DNA of 64,000 nt from Clavelina lepadiformis (lineage: Eukaryota > Chordata > Ascidiacea > Aplousobranchia > Clavelinidae), in assembly GCF_947623445.1 (NCBI RefSeq), contig NC_135240.1, positions 7,874,001 through 7,938,000 of the forward strand. The letters are read 5' to 3'. A program made the position numbers and the translations under genes. Of the stretch, positions 49,153 through 63,956 are shown piece by piece (the first letter of the stretch is position 1; every line of letters begins with the position of its first letter). The notes beneath the pieces are model-generated. The model did not search any database. It worked only from the letters and a program-made list of their open reading frames with translations, and was not told the DNA's origin.

Positions 49153-51243
49153 CTGTGCAATTAGGTTATTTACTACACTACTTTTAAAACTCTATACCCA
49201 GCTGGTTCTAAAACGGGGTACATATACGTTTGTTTTCCATTCAACATTTATCATTACGTAATAGTGTATTCAGAGAGTTAACAACAGATATTAATATTAT
49301 AGTTTTCAACCACCGAATAATAGCAACTTGCTGAAGTAAAAGTTTTTCCAACACGCAAACTCTTCTCTGCTAACTGCCAACGAAATAATACTTGCATGAT
49401 ACGTACATGTTACCAATTGTAAAGCTTACTATAAATTCTTCTTTTAAAATGGCTAATTGTATTCGGGTGTTAATCACGTTTATTGAAAGTTAGTTTAAGG
49501 AAAACATTTCAACCTCCTTTCTTTTATAATATTTGCTCTTCCGGCAAAAATGGCCTCTTAATTATAACCAATCGTAACCAGCTGGCATCTACTTGAAACT
49601 TAAAAGCCCTCCAAGCGTTTGTCCCGTCAACTAAAGGTCATTAGGCAGTTTACAAAGAGAATGAAACAATAGGTCGGGAGGTGAGATAGGAAATTACATA
49701 GATTATCACCTCTCTTCGTTTCCTATTGTAAATAATCCCTTGTTACATTGTTGACGACGTCTTTAGAAAAGAAAATACCACATGACTGGTTGGTATAGAG
49801 TGTAACTAACTTAATCACCCGATGACGTGTAGCACAATAAATGTTCACTAAACTAAATATGGCAATTTTAATGAAAAAATGCAGAGTAGGTTTTACTGTA
49901 TATGATTGTATAGTATTATACTGTATACTGCATAATATATACAATAGTATATATACTGTATAATACTGTATATGTATTTCGCCTTCACATCCAGTTTAGA
50001 AATCGACCTCTATATCTTGGTCACATAGGCCACAACGAAACTTATCAGTTACCTCAAAGTACTTCAGAGGTGAAAAAATGCCTTACTTTGGACACTTTTT
50101 TATTCCAACAAACGTTTACTTTTTAACTACAAATTAAAATAGATTTTGTACCTGAGGTCTGTTTAGTTACTCTACTTGCCTTTGTGAATGTCTTTCATAC
50201 ACACCCGGGTGAAATTTTATTCCGTTTTACTGCTTGCTATATTTGTATACTAAAGTCAACCAGTCTTTGAATATCAAGGTTAATTGCAGCATAAGATCAA
50301 CCTAAAACAAGTTAACAGTTGTTTTTATCTATACCAGATCGGTAGAGCATTCATGCAGAAATTGCTTCTTTGTTTACTTATATTAGGTTTAATGATGCAA
50401 AACAGAGCATATTCATACATATAACGTAGCCTACCGCTACACAAAATGCTTCCATGACCCACTACTTAAAAAAAATCTGAGAAACAAGTGAATGTAATAT
50501 TGTGTAACTTATTCTATATAATCTCACTAAAATACAATAAACGCTAAATATCTTTTTAATGGCCTTGCTGTGCGATTTCTAATCAGAAAAGAATTAAAGA
50601 ACGGACGTGTGCGGACCACAAGCTACTGTTAAATCGAAGCACTTTGTAGAACAAGCACTTGAGTTGGGATTTGGTAAAACCGAGAGCTTCTTACGCTACA
50701 ACTAATCAAGTTCAATAGGTTCTAAACTCCATCGCGCCGACATTTGCGCAGCTGATTTCGAGTGTTCAAACTATAACCCAACTCTTTTAATACTCAAACC
50801 TTTATCAAAGTCGAATGCTAACTTCTTTCCAAATCTTACAAGCATAACTGCCCCTTGAAAGAAATTTAAAATTCTTCCCAAATTATTACGAAGGGAACGT
50901 GTCGTATTTCTAGTGACGTCCTAAAAATGTAATTGAAGCTCATCTATTATATCATGCCATAGCAACCGCCACTAGGGTGGGAGCTACAGGCCCAACATGG
51001 TAAAATGAGCACTCATAGGAAATAAATAAAGCACAAATGACATTTGTTATTTCTCTTGCAGTGTAATTGCTTACACGTTCTCAGTCAAAAGGAACAATTG
51101 CCAACCTCGGAATGAAGTGTTTAACGCCACAAATGTAAGAAACGCCAGAATAACATCTGGCTCACGATAAGAGGAAATTTTTTTAAGAAAACCTAAGAAA
51201 GCATGTTTGTCTGGAAAGATGCGAACCAAATGTGAATGAAACT
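49153..51243. other. Gene-free region upstream of the EF-hand gene
   Basis: AT-rich; holds a small hairpin (49666-49729) and a tract of tactgtata-like repeats (about 49900-49975). The promoter of the EF-hand gene is presumably at its left edge. No gene recognised. Confidence 0.45.
49666..49729. repeat. Short inverted repeat (hairpin)
   Basis: acaatagg plus gaggtgaga on the left arm (49666-49686) pairs with tatcacctc plus cctattgt on the right arm (49704-49729), with a 17-base loop and a few unpaired bases. Could be a structured RNA or a degenerate palindromic element. No class assigned. Confidence 0.35.
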
Positions 51244-51315
51244 TGCCACCAGTGAGGTTTGAACTCACGACCCCTGGTTTACGAGACCAGTGCTCTACCA
51301 CTGAGCTATGGCGGC
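51244..51315 (-). tRNA. tRNA-Thr(CGU), copy 1
   Basis: 72-nt cloverleaf on the minus strand: acceptor GCCGCCA/TGGTGGC with A73, A box TAGCTCAGTGG, anticodon stem CTGGT/ACCAG with loop CTCGTAA (anticodon CGT, reads ACG), and B box GTTCAAACC. It has no intron. It differs from the other two copies only at acceptor position 6 (C instead of T, giving a full Watson-Crick pair). No clear run of four or more T directly follows. Confidence 0.95.
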
Positions 51316-51535
51316 TTATATGTGCTTGTTTTTATGTCTATGAAAGTGTCTGCTTTCAAGTCCGGTATCAAAGTTGATGCTTTGGAATGAACTTTGTCCT
51401 AAACTAAGTTCGTATTAATAGCAATATTTTTTGTCAAAGCAACTTTGTCCACTCTTTGTTTCTGTAAGAAACTGTTGCCAAAAAACAACAGCTTTTGGAT
51501 ACCAAACCCAGAATGTTGCCCATGCACTAAAAAGC

Positions 51536-51607
51536 TGCCACCAGTGAGGTTTGAACTCACGACCCCTGGTTTACGAGACCAGTGCTCTACCACTGAGCTA
51601 TAGCGGC
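51536..51607 (-). tRNA. tRNA-Thr(CGU), copy 2
   Basis: Same 72-nt cloverleaf as copy 1, with acceptor GCCGCTA. Four bases after the tRNA 3' end (CT intervening after A73) a TTTTT run forms a Pol III terminator. Same orientation as copy 1, about 220 bp apart. Confidence 0.95.
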
Positions 51608-52155
51608 TTGCGGGACGTACGTTTCATATGTTTTTTCTCAACTGTTAAAAGTTTTAAAAGCAAAACATCAAGCCTTAAATCAATTTAAATTTTATGTTTT
51701 TACCATTGAAATCTTTATGGCAGACTTTGTTTAAAATATTTTCAACATCTAGGGCTAAGGGTATTGTGTTCGAGATCGACCCCTTTATTGCCAAACCGAA
51801 GAGAAAAGCATGGGTTTGGAAATTTTTTAAAATTTGGGGCTGGTCCGCAAAGAGTGAGTTCAGCTTGGACCGTGACCTATGAGCGGCAACACACAACAGA
51901 AATGTTTATTTTCTCTAATACTGGTTGAAAGTTGTATGTAACCTTTTGCAATGTATATTCTGCATATAATCCTTCATCAAAATATTCATAGGTTTCAGCA
52001 AAAGGATTATTATTGATATTTACTGGATGAGAAAGTTTTCTTTTGCGCCGGGGCCCAAAATTCTTTCAGCGATCAGGATGGGTTTCTCTGATCAAAGGAC
52101 TTTGGGTTTCTCAAATGTAAAATAAGTTAAATAATAAATTTTCCGAAAAAAAACG

Positions 52156-52227
52156 GCCGCTATAGCTCAGTGGTAGAGCACTGGTCTCGTAAACCAGGGG
52201 TCGTGAGTTCAAACCTCACTGGTGGCA
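52156..52227 (+). tRNA. tRNA-Thr(CGU), copy 3
   Basis: Same sequence as copy 2 but on the plus strand, so the three genes form an inverted cluster. A and B boxes are intact. A TTTT run about 15 bp past the 3' end can serve as the Pol III terminator. Confidence 0.95.
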
Positions 52228-53217
52228 GATTTCAAGCAAGGTTTAATTTTGTTGTTTTAACTTTATGATCTGTTTATTTTCCGTTTAGGCGCCTTGTCAA
52301 AACATTTTCTGCTAAACCTGGTGTTTGCTTGTTCTGTTTTTGGCACTAAGTACAAGGAGTGCGCAACTAGCGCAAATAAACATTATCAAATAATGTCTGT
52401 CGAAGTTTCTTTTACTTTGCTATACACTAATTAGTAATTACGCACAATCATAGACCTAAACACATCAATAAGTGTAGTACTGTATAAATAAGGTTATGTG
52501 CACTAGCTGTTTTGCTTGTAATCACTGCACTTGGCACCTCAACTAACATGAATTCCTCTATAAAATAAGCTTTTGTTTTTCATGAAACTTAAAGTTTTAA
52601 TCCAAGATGACTTGTAAATTATGTATTAAGTTAGAATTTGATGAAGCTAACGAGTTATTGATAAACGCATACAATCGTGCAATGAAAGTTTACCGGCAAA
52701 TTCACCACGTTACAGTATTAGCAGTAAACTGACACAGCGATAAATATGTAAATACAGAACACATCGGTAATGTTTCAACAGAATGGTAAGTATTTCGGGC
52801 GTAAAGTGATTTAAATTGCTAAAGTAGCCGATTATTAGTATCAAAATACCACACAACTCATAAAATGCAGGAAACAACTGCCTTTGACAGTGTCTTGGGC
52901 AATAATACCAAATTAATGCTGAAAATCTTTTCGGCATGACATGAGCGTGTGGCAGCAGAATGCATCAAGCGATTGATGGATCCTAAATAGAGTCCTATGA
53001 TAAATAATTTTACGATGTGATCATGTAGTGCTGAGAACAGAGAGTGAGTATTAACCGTTCATCAAGTTTCAGAGCATTGCAAAACAATTTCTGCAATTTC
53101 AAGACAATTTCTTAATAGTGTTTTGTTAATGAAATACGCTGAAAGCTTTCATAGCAGCAAGTCCAACCCAATCGCAGTAATATACAATTAATATCTGCAA
53201 AATTATTTAAAACTTGC
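52228..53217. other. Gene-free stretch between tRNA cluster and hAT MITE 3
   Basis: AT-rich, no recognisable gene. Short open frames show no domain. Confidence 0.45.
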
Positions 53218-53225
53218 GATAAGAG

Positions 53226-53693
53226 CGTAGGTGGGCAGTGCCGCGGTACTATAGAACCGAATTACTGTACCGCGGTACTTTTTCACTACCGATACCGGTA
53301 CCGTCGGTACTTTTGAAAAAAAAATACTTACCGAATTACTTTTTTCAAGAAATTTCAATAGGTCCCGGTACTCGGTATTTTTCACGTAATAATTTTATAA
53401 TTAATTTAACAAATTCCTTAATACTAATTTTACCATTTCTTGATTTTTTTAAATCTAGAAATATAAAGTAAAATTGCAAGCGATTAACGTCACATGTTTT
53501 GACCTGGAGTAACCTTTACCGGGGACATAATTGCGGAAACATTGCATTTGCAGCAGCATCTTTTACACAAAAAGTACCGGTACCGAACTACTTTTTTAAA
53601 ATAGCACCAAATACCGGAACCATCGGTACATTTTTTGCCAAGTACCGTTACCGTTACCGACGATACTTTCTAAGTACAGACTGCCCACCTCTG
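53226..53693. mobile_element. hAT-type MITE 3 (468 bp) with 8-bp target duplication
   Basis: The exact 8-bp duplication gataagag flanks it (53218-53225 and 53694-53701). The terminal inverted repeat is aggtgggcagt on the left and its inverse actgcccacct on the right (53679-53690). The right end reads as CAGAGGTGGGCAG in reverse, a common hAT terminus; the left has drifted to cgtaggtgggcag. The interior is packed with ggtacc and ggtaccg motifs in both orientations near both ends, with an AT-rich centre and no coding frame. It lies 98 bp beyond the presenilin stop codon and may overlap the presenilin 3' UTR. Confidence 0.9.
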
Positions 53694-53791
53694 GATAAGA
53701 GTAAACAATGACAACCACTACAAGAACAAAATATAAAATTAATACGTTTTTCAAGTTGAGTCCAAATAATTGCTTTGTGTTCTTCACAATG

Positions 53792-57277
<3,486 letters not shown>

Positions 57278-59941
57278 TCACACATGTGATCCTTTACGTT
57301 AGCTATATAGACTATGAGATAATACCTAGAACTACTGTACTCAAATTTCAAACGGAACAATAAGACTACAAAAACAAACATGTTTTTAGTGATCTTTGTT
57401 CCGAAAATCATCCGGCTCAGACAGTTAGGAGCCTTGTTACAAGTTTACAACTAATAATAATCAACTGAGATAAGCGCCGGCTCAAATTTCACGATTTGCA
57501 TGAAGTCAATTTAAGCTATTTAGGGTTTAATTGAAGCTATATTTTAATTAGAAGGAACATTTAGGTTACTAAGTTATAACATCAAAGTTAGGTTAATAAG
57601 AAACCAAAAATAGGACGATTCAATCCACGGATGATTCAACCCACGGACAATTCAACCTACGGACAATTCAACCCACGGACGATTCAACCAGATTCAACCC
57701 ACGGACCATTCAAACCAGGACGATTCGACCGGATGCCGCTTTTACCACTACACCAATATACATCTTGTGTCGAAAATTGAAATGAAAACAAGTTTATGAA
57801 TCGTGTTGTAATGAGTAGACCTGCTTAGTGAAAAATAAATAAAGCCTACATGTTGATTAAAAGTCAAACCTTAGAAACACCTGTTTGTTGATGAGAATGA
57901 AAGCCGCCGGAAAAAGGTTTGAAGCAGGAGATCGAACCTTTTGAGAATATAACAAGTCGCCAGTCTCCAGTCAATTTATTATTTTGAAAATAAACGAATA
58001 ACTTGTCCGACAGCAAAGAGAGGGATTCTGTTGGCTATAATTTTGCTTGTTTCGTTGTGGTTAGTTTGTACGTACAAGCTAAGTTATGTTTTACTATAAT
58101 CAACTATGTAACTTCGGCAAAACGTTTTAAAGAAAGGGCTTTAAAGTCGGAAAAATTTGACAGAAAATAACTATTGAAACTAGCAGATAATATTTGTAGC
58201 AGTAAATGCAAAACGAAAGCTGTTTATAAGGATCACAAAAACACTGCAAGCTATACGACTGCTATTGCAATTACGATTGCTAAGGTAACCTAATCGTATT
58301 TTTACGAATTGTATTTTATTTTAGTATATACTGAGTTAACACGGTTAAGTCACCATCGTAATTTTACAAAAGAATTAAGAGTAACAATATCAGGTCAATA
58401 TGATTTGCAGTCATTTTATTACGAAACATCCATATTCAAAACAACAATTACTACAAAATTAAATTGATACGAGCGCAAACAGAAAAGATCAGAAAGTCCA
58501 CAAAATACAAACGCCCAATGAGATGCATTTAATCAAATAACAGTTTCTAAATCAAAATAAAAACGTGTAATCTTGCCATGAAATTACAAGGCTTTTTGGC
58601 ACCACCAGCAAGTGTTTGCCGACGTTTTCAATTCCTGGAATAGTCCTAATATGCAAACTGCACCTCCGTGATCAACATTGGTGACCAATCGCGAAATTTA
58701 TACATATACGGTAAGTGACGCCATTGAGTATTTATCTGCAAAAACAAGTGTGGCACTATAAAGCGATTGTTTTGTCATCGAATTTCTCTGGCAGAACACT
58801 TTTTAGCAAGTTACAAACGACACAGATTTTAAATTCACTGCAAAAATATTGCACCACACCACATAATTAGGAGATTACAGTTCAATGTACTGGTGTCTAC
58901 CGAAGTCGTACTTCACAGGCAGATTGACTCTAAATCAAGGCTCGGTGACCATTAGTTTATTTCTAAATGTACAAGTGAAAGGCTGTGTGACACAAACTGA
59001 AGCAACAACTATTTCATGAAAAATTAATCTAGATACAATTCACAGTGCAAGTTGATTTTAATTGATTATGACACAGCAAGCTAACTTAATGATGTAACTA
59101 CCGGCTGGTCATTGATCTGCAAAAATGTAATTTTTTCAAGTTGGAGATCAGACACTTGTATGTTGGACGAAGCAGAGTTATAAGGGTGCATTGTTCTTAT
59201 TAACGTAGGATCGATGTAATGTTTCACACAATTTAACTGCATTTTCTGTGCGTATAGGATAGCTTCTCCATACATATAAACGTTTAGCTACTTCCATGAA
59301 AAAAGACCAACTGGAAATTGTAGCGTTTGAGACACTGACAACGAGGGTGATTATACAGATTGCGAACGGTTTATTTTGATTTGCGTCGAGAAGAAAAAAG
59401 ACGTGTAGACAATATTGCATGCACTCTCAAGCCGCACTTTGGCCAACAAAACAATTGCCCAAGGTTCGGTTTTGTGCAAATAAAAAGCAGAAGTGAACGT
59501 GTACAAGTGAACAAAATAGTAATTTTTAACTATTGACGAAGCAACTAATACGTTGCCTTGGAAGTAGGAAAAAGAACCACCTGACTAACCAAAGAAAATA
59601 TAACGAGCAAATCTCAAGTACGGTACTTGCTGGACGTAGAGAATAAATAAAGGCAAAAAGCACAACCGCAACTTGTAATGAATATTATTACGGTTGGTGC
59701 AAACAATACAATGTCTAGCGTATCGAATGAGAGGCTGCAAATTATACCGCTAGCCATTAAACGTACGCGTGGAATCTGGAGAAAAAAACGAAAAAATGTT
59801 AAATGCTGTTGATTGACGTATTGTAATTTCTTCTATGCCTTCTAATATTCTTCTGCCCGCTATCTATCGGAAGGAAGGTGAGTAGTAAGGCTTGCAACTG
59901 GACTATTCTGCAACGTTCGTTTTCTGCTTCACAATTACGCT
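57278..59941. other. Intergenic region between presenilin and the zinc transporter
   Basis: Contains the 16-bp minisatellite (57613-57730) and otherwise AT-rich sequence. Two short minus-strand frames behind AG acceptors, near 58648-58737 and 58875-58930, look faintly like terminal exons but match nothing I recognise. Confidence 0.4.
57613..57730. repeat. Minisatellite, 16-bp unit, about 7 copies
   Basis: Consensus ggacgattcaacccac, with near-perfect units at 57613, 57629, 57645 and 57661. The unit at 57677 carries a 10-bp partial duplication, and two more diverged units follow. It lies about 340 bp upstream of the presenilin start codon. Confidence 0.9.
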
Positions 59942-60003
59942 TCAAGCATCCGTTGCCGTGTTTGTGCTTAAATCGGTGTCTTGCATTGGTGTTGATGATT
60001 CGA
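59942..60003 (-). other. Candidate alternative last exon of the zinc transporter
   Basis: Behind a good acceptor (catgtttttag) lies a 62-base frame reading ESSTPMQDTDLSTNTATDA and then a stop. It joins in phase if the preceding exon ends at 60242, at a GT that overlaps the annotated stop region (GAA T/gtaac). The Ser/Thr/Asp composition fits a cytoplasmic tail. Whether it is used is unknown; the annotated stop at 60234-60236 would then be skipped. Confidence 0.35.
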
Positions 60004-60233
60004 CTAAAAACATGTTATTAAATAAATACAGTAAAACATGTCCCTACAAATTATCCGGTAAGTAAGTTCTTTTACAAAAAAAAATTCCAATTAATCTGCA
60101 AAATGGGCATTAAGATCAATTACTGATCATTTGGTGCAAAATAAGATTATATTAGCTCCATTTCATTTTTGTTTTAATGTAATAGCCATTTATGCATGTG
60201 CATAGTCCAACTATGATAGAGCTATAATGCAGT

Positions 60234-63200
60234 TCAGTTACATTCCGACAGAGAAACAGAGCTGGTTGCTTTCGGGATTTCAGATATTTCCATAACTCTG
60301 TCTGTTTGTGCAGGCGTTGGTTTGGGTGTTTTCTAAAATAAATAAATGAGAGTTAAGTTTGATCCCTATGACTTTCGCGAAACAAACGACTGACAACTGC
60401 AACTTACCACAATACTATCGTCGATTTCACAGCAGACTTTGGTCTTGCACAAGTCTGTTGTACAGACCATGCTGCAGTGCGGAGTGGGTGAATTCTTAAA
60501 CTCTGGTTGGATAGTGAGGGAGTGAATGTGTTCTTCATGTAACTTCTCCCTCATCTGTAAAATCGTAAAAAAAATTTAAATAAAACCGGACGGTAGCTGT
60601 TTCGACTGTATTAACTGTTATTGTGATCTCGCTTTTCAATGTTTTGCATCAACTAACTTTACTTTGATTGATAATATAGTTTACTTCTCTTGAGTTTATA
60701 GTTCTTTTTACAAAAACTAACCTCTTTGGCGACTCTGAGGTACGTTGGAGCATCGATGCATTGAAGATGAACTGTGGCTACGTATTTATCACCAGCTAAC
60801 TGCCATATGTGGAATTCGTGGATCTCTTGCACTCCTTCAATTCTTTCTATCCTGATGTTAAGAGAAACGATTTAAGGTAAGTGGGCAACATAAAGCGAAG
60901 TAAGTTGCAGTAAAAAACAAGAGAAAATCAATAACTTCAGTCCTACTTCTCCCGGATAGCGTGAACGCTAATATTTTTCGGTACTGTTTGCAGCAAGATG
61001 AGACTTGACTTCTTGAAAAGCGGGACGGTCGTCGAAATCATTATACACACGAGAACAACACTCATAAATGGATCAATGTACATGATCCAACCGTTAAGAT
61101 GCATGGATGGTGTGTGAAATGAGCAATTGCCTTGGTTTGCAGGTGGTACATCGTGCTGCGGTCACACAAGGTACACTTTGTATTATGTAAGACAGGAAGC
61201 AAACTAATGACTCGTATTTGTGTGAGAACTTTAATTCACAGCGGAGAGCTGTGTGTACACAGTACAACAATGAAATAAAGGTAAATTGTACTATGCACAA
61301 CTTTGGTCATGTATTTTATAATATACTATATGCTAACTCACTGGTACGAAAATTACGACAGTAGCACTGATCATCACGATTACTGAACCCAACGCATCAC
61401 CGAGTACATGGAGAAAAACTGCTCTCATGTTCATTTGCTGGGCATCCGTTGTGTCCATTTGAACCTAAACATTAACAAACCAAAGCTAAGGATAACGATT
61501 TCATGCATTTAACATTCTGTAACAATTTATGATATAGTTGTTAATGTTAGGAAAAGAGCTTATTTCTTGTAGACACAAATTTGGGATTCTTTATTCATCT
61601 GAGTAAACGTAGACATTTTCTGGATTGAAAAATTGATTTATGCAACAACACAGTTGAAAAAAAATTGCAGTTATTGGAACCTTATTTCCTCATTAACTAT
61701 GCATCTTTGAAGGTCGTATAATAGTTTGACACAAATTACCCGTTTTTGACTGTCACTATCTGTTGATGTGGAGGTGGATGCATTGGTTTCAGTATCAGGA
61801 TTTTTTTTTTCTTCCAGCTTGTGATCATGTTGATGGTCATGACCTCCGTGAGAGTGATCATGACCTGCGTGAGCATGACTTCCAAACAAGACCAGGCCAA
61901 TAACATTTATGACGAGACCACCTAATGAGAACAGCCCCAAAAGTTGTACTACTTGTCAACCTTACTAGGCTGCAATTCAACAATACCAAGAAGAAAAATT
62001 TTACTTACCACCACCAACAGCCAATATTAACTCGGGATTGTTGACCAGGTTTGGCTCATAAAACTTTTCAATAGCTTCCATAAAAATTGAAACACATAGA
62101 GCAAGAAGAAACGTTGCATTAATTAATGCCCCAACAACCTAAAAGATGATTCATTTAATTGCCTTATGTCAAAAGCAGGTCAAATGCCAAGTAAACAAGT
62201 GTGCGAAAACCGGTAAAGACTGTTTGTTTTTGCCAAAACAATCAAGGCATACTGGCTGAACAGATTACCAGGTAGTAGTTGTTCTTGTTAACTTCAGTGC
62301 ATGATCACTCCATAAACTTAATATTACATTTGTTTAGAAAACAATGTAAGAGCTTACAGGTTACTTTTAGTGCAGATTTGGCAAGGATTATGGGACACCA
62401 AGTTTGACTTCATAATGGTCATTTAAATAAATCTAGAATGAATGATGATGTTTAAAATATCTTGACAGTGTAATGACATAAAGTTTCGGTTGCATCTTTA
62501 CTTTTTACAAGGTTTGTATGAATGCAAACAGAAAAGTTGCATAAAAATTATGGCAGGCCTCTGTACATAAGACAATAAAATTTGTTAGTTAACAATAAGA
62601 TAGAGCCTGGTGCTAGTTATTCCATTTTGTTTCAAATACTATTGAGCACTTGCATTTATATATATGAAAGTCAATGTCTATAAAAATTGAAACACAGAGC
62701 AAGAAAAAACGTTGCGTAACCTCGCACAGGCATCTGTCACAAAATATTCACAATTTTTTGTTCAGAACTAGAGATGGGCCGATACGAACCCAAACCCGAA
62801 TAGATTCGCCGAGTATTGCCTTTATGGAAGATTCGGGCGAACACGAATATCAACAATGGCGAACCCAAATACAATATTACTTATAAATTTACTGACATTT
62901 GTTAAAAAAGATATTCTAGTTTCCCGACAAAGATAAACTAGAATCAGCAGTACTTATATAATGAAGGTCGTTTTCCTAACGATTTTACTGTTTCAATCGT
63001 TTTTAAAAACTATTTTTCTAAAGAAAGCGATTTGTTTATCGATTACATCATGTTACAAGCAAGACTTGACAAATTTTGGATTAAATTTTATTGTTTGGTT
63101 CTAATACGAATAGATTCGGGATTCGTTCGTGTCGACCTTCATGATATTCGGGTTCGCACGAACCCGAATAACCTTCCTTGCAGCAAATCCCTATTCAGAA

Positions 63201-63650
63201 CACTGTTTTCATTAATTCATATGCTGATACACACCTCAAATCTAATCCAACCAAAGGTATTAAAATACTGGTGCTTGGATGGCCATGCGGTTATTGATTC
63301 ATGAGCCTTCCGCTTGCTCATTCGAACTGCAATTAACGCAACTATCATCGACAATTCATCTGAAAGCATGTGAAAGGAATCAGCAACTAACGTAAGGCTG
63401 CTTGTGAGGTGCCCTGTAAAACATATGAAATGGACTAAGTAAATAGAATTAAGCCTCTACTAGAATACAGACAAGAAAACTTACCAACAATTATCTCTGC
63501 TAAAAAGTAAAGTCCAATAAGTGTAAGCATTGAAGCAAGCCTGGAAGTTTTTGTTTTAAACAATTTTGCACAACGACTTCCACCATTTTCCACATCACTT
63601 TGAACAATCAATGTATCTTGTTCTTTGGAATTTTCATTGGAATTAGACAT
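60234..63650 (-). CDS. Zinc exporter of the ZnT1 type (SLC30A1-like cation diffusion facilitator), 9 exons
   Basis: Exons in transcript order: 63650-63485, 63413-63235, 62138-62009, 61921-61740, 61464-61342, 61155-60947, 60851-60722, 60554-60408, 60332-60234. Phases agree; 454 residues (human ZnT1 507). It is predicted to export zinc from the cytosol by proton exchange at the plasma membrane. The transport-site HxxxD motifs are visible in TM2 (ADSFHMLSDE, H70/D74) and TM5 (VFLHVLGDALG, H238/D242). A His-rich cytoplasmic loop (HAHAGHDHSHGGHDHQHDH, about 174-192) follows TM4. The lumenal TM5-TM6 loop contains Cys and precedes YIDPFMSVVLVCIM. The C-terminal domain has IHEFHIWQLAGDKYVATVHL and TIQPEF, then CSMVCTTDLCKTKVCC, which matches the Cys cluster of ZnT1 (and ZnT10) tails. 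The ATG is preceded by tatttatttag ending 6 nt upstream. A hAT MITE sits in intron 2, 42 bp from the exon 2 donor. An alternative 3' exon may exist. Confidence 0.94.
62769..63193. mobile_element. hAT-type MITE 4 (425 bp) in the zinc transporter intron
   Basis: The exact 8-bp duplication ttcagaac flanks it (62761-62768 and 63194-63201). The termini are tagagatggg on the left and the inverse of tagggatttg on the right, with subterminal gaacccgaat motifs inverted at both ends (about 62787-62803 and 63153-63170). The TAGAGATGGG-type end is common in hAT families. No coding frame. It is inside intron 2 of the ZnT1-like gene, with the right end 42 bp from the exon 2 splice donor. Confidence 0.88.
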
Positions 63651-63864
63651 AGTAACTAAATAAATATCAAGAAACCTTAAACTTAAAAAACCAAACACAT
63701 GAACACAATCTACGACAAAAAGAGCAGTAATCTAGTTTTCGCACGTTTGTATGCACTTATTTGCTGTAGATTAGTTAAAGTATATTCCTTTAATGCTTCT
63801 TAACAACAGTTCTCTCAATGTCTGGCTATATAGGCGTAATACAAACATACAATTTCTGAGACTA

Positions 63865-63956
63865 GTGCAGAAGTGCATAACATCACAAATGACATGACAA
63901 TTTCAGCAGGTGGCGTCTAGTATACAAATGCATTTTGCAGTTGTGCACTTCTGCAC
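63865..63956. repeat. Perfect 13-bp inverted repeat upstream of the zinc transporter
   Basis: gtgcagaagtgca at 63865-63877 recurs inverted at 63944-63956, with 66 bp between the arms. It lies about 215-305 bp upstream of the transporter ATG, so in the likely promoter. It does not match the metal-response element consensus TGCRCNC, and no target duplication is evident. Confidence 0.6.

Noticed and set aside
51071-51301. Open frame on the minus strand beginning MVEHWSRKPGVVSSNLTGG
   Set aside because: It runs across the tRNA-Thr gene, and its N-terminus is simply the tRNA read as codons. The same artefact recurs at 51399-51593 over the second tRNA.
53238-53711. Open frames rich in YRY and TELLYRG
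   Set aside because: They are translations of the ggtacc-rich MITE 3 and not genes.
57613-57730. Regular short repeats that might suggest a CRISPR-like array
   Set aside because: Units are directly adjacent with a 16-bp period and no unique spacers. This is a eukaryotic minisatellite.
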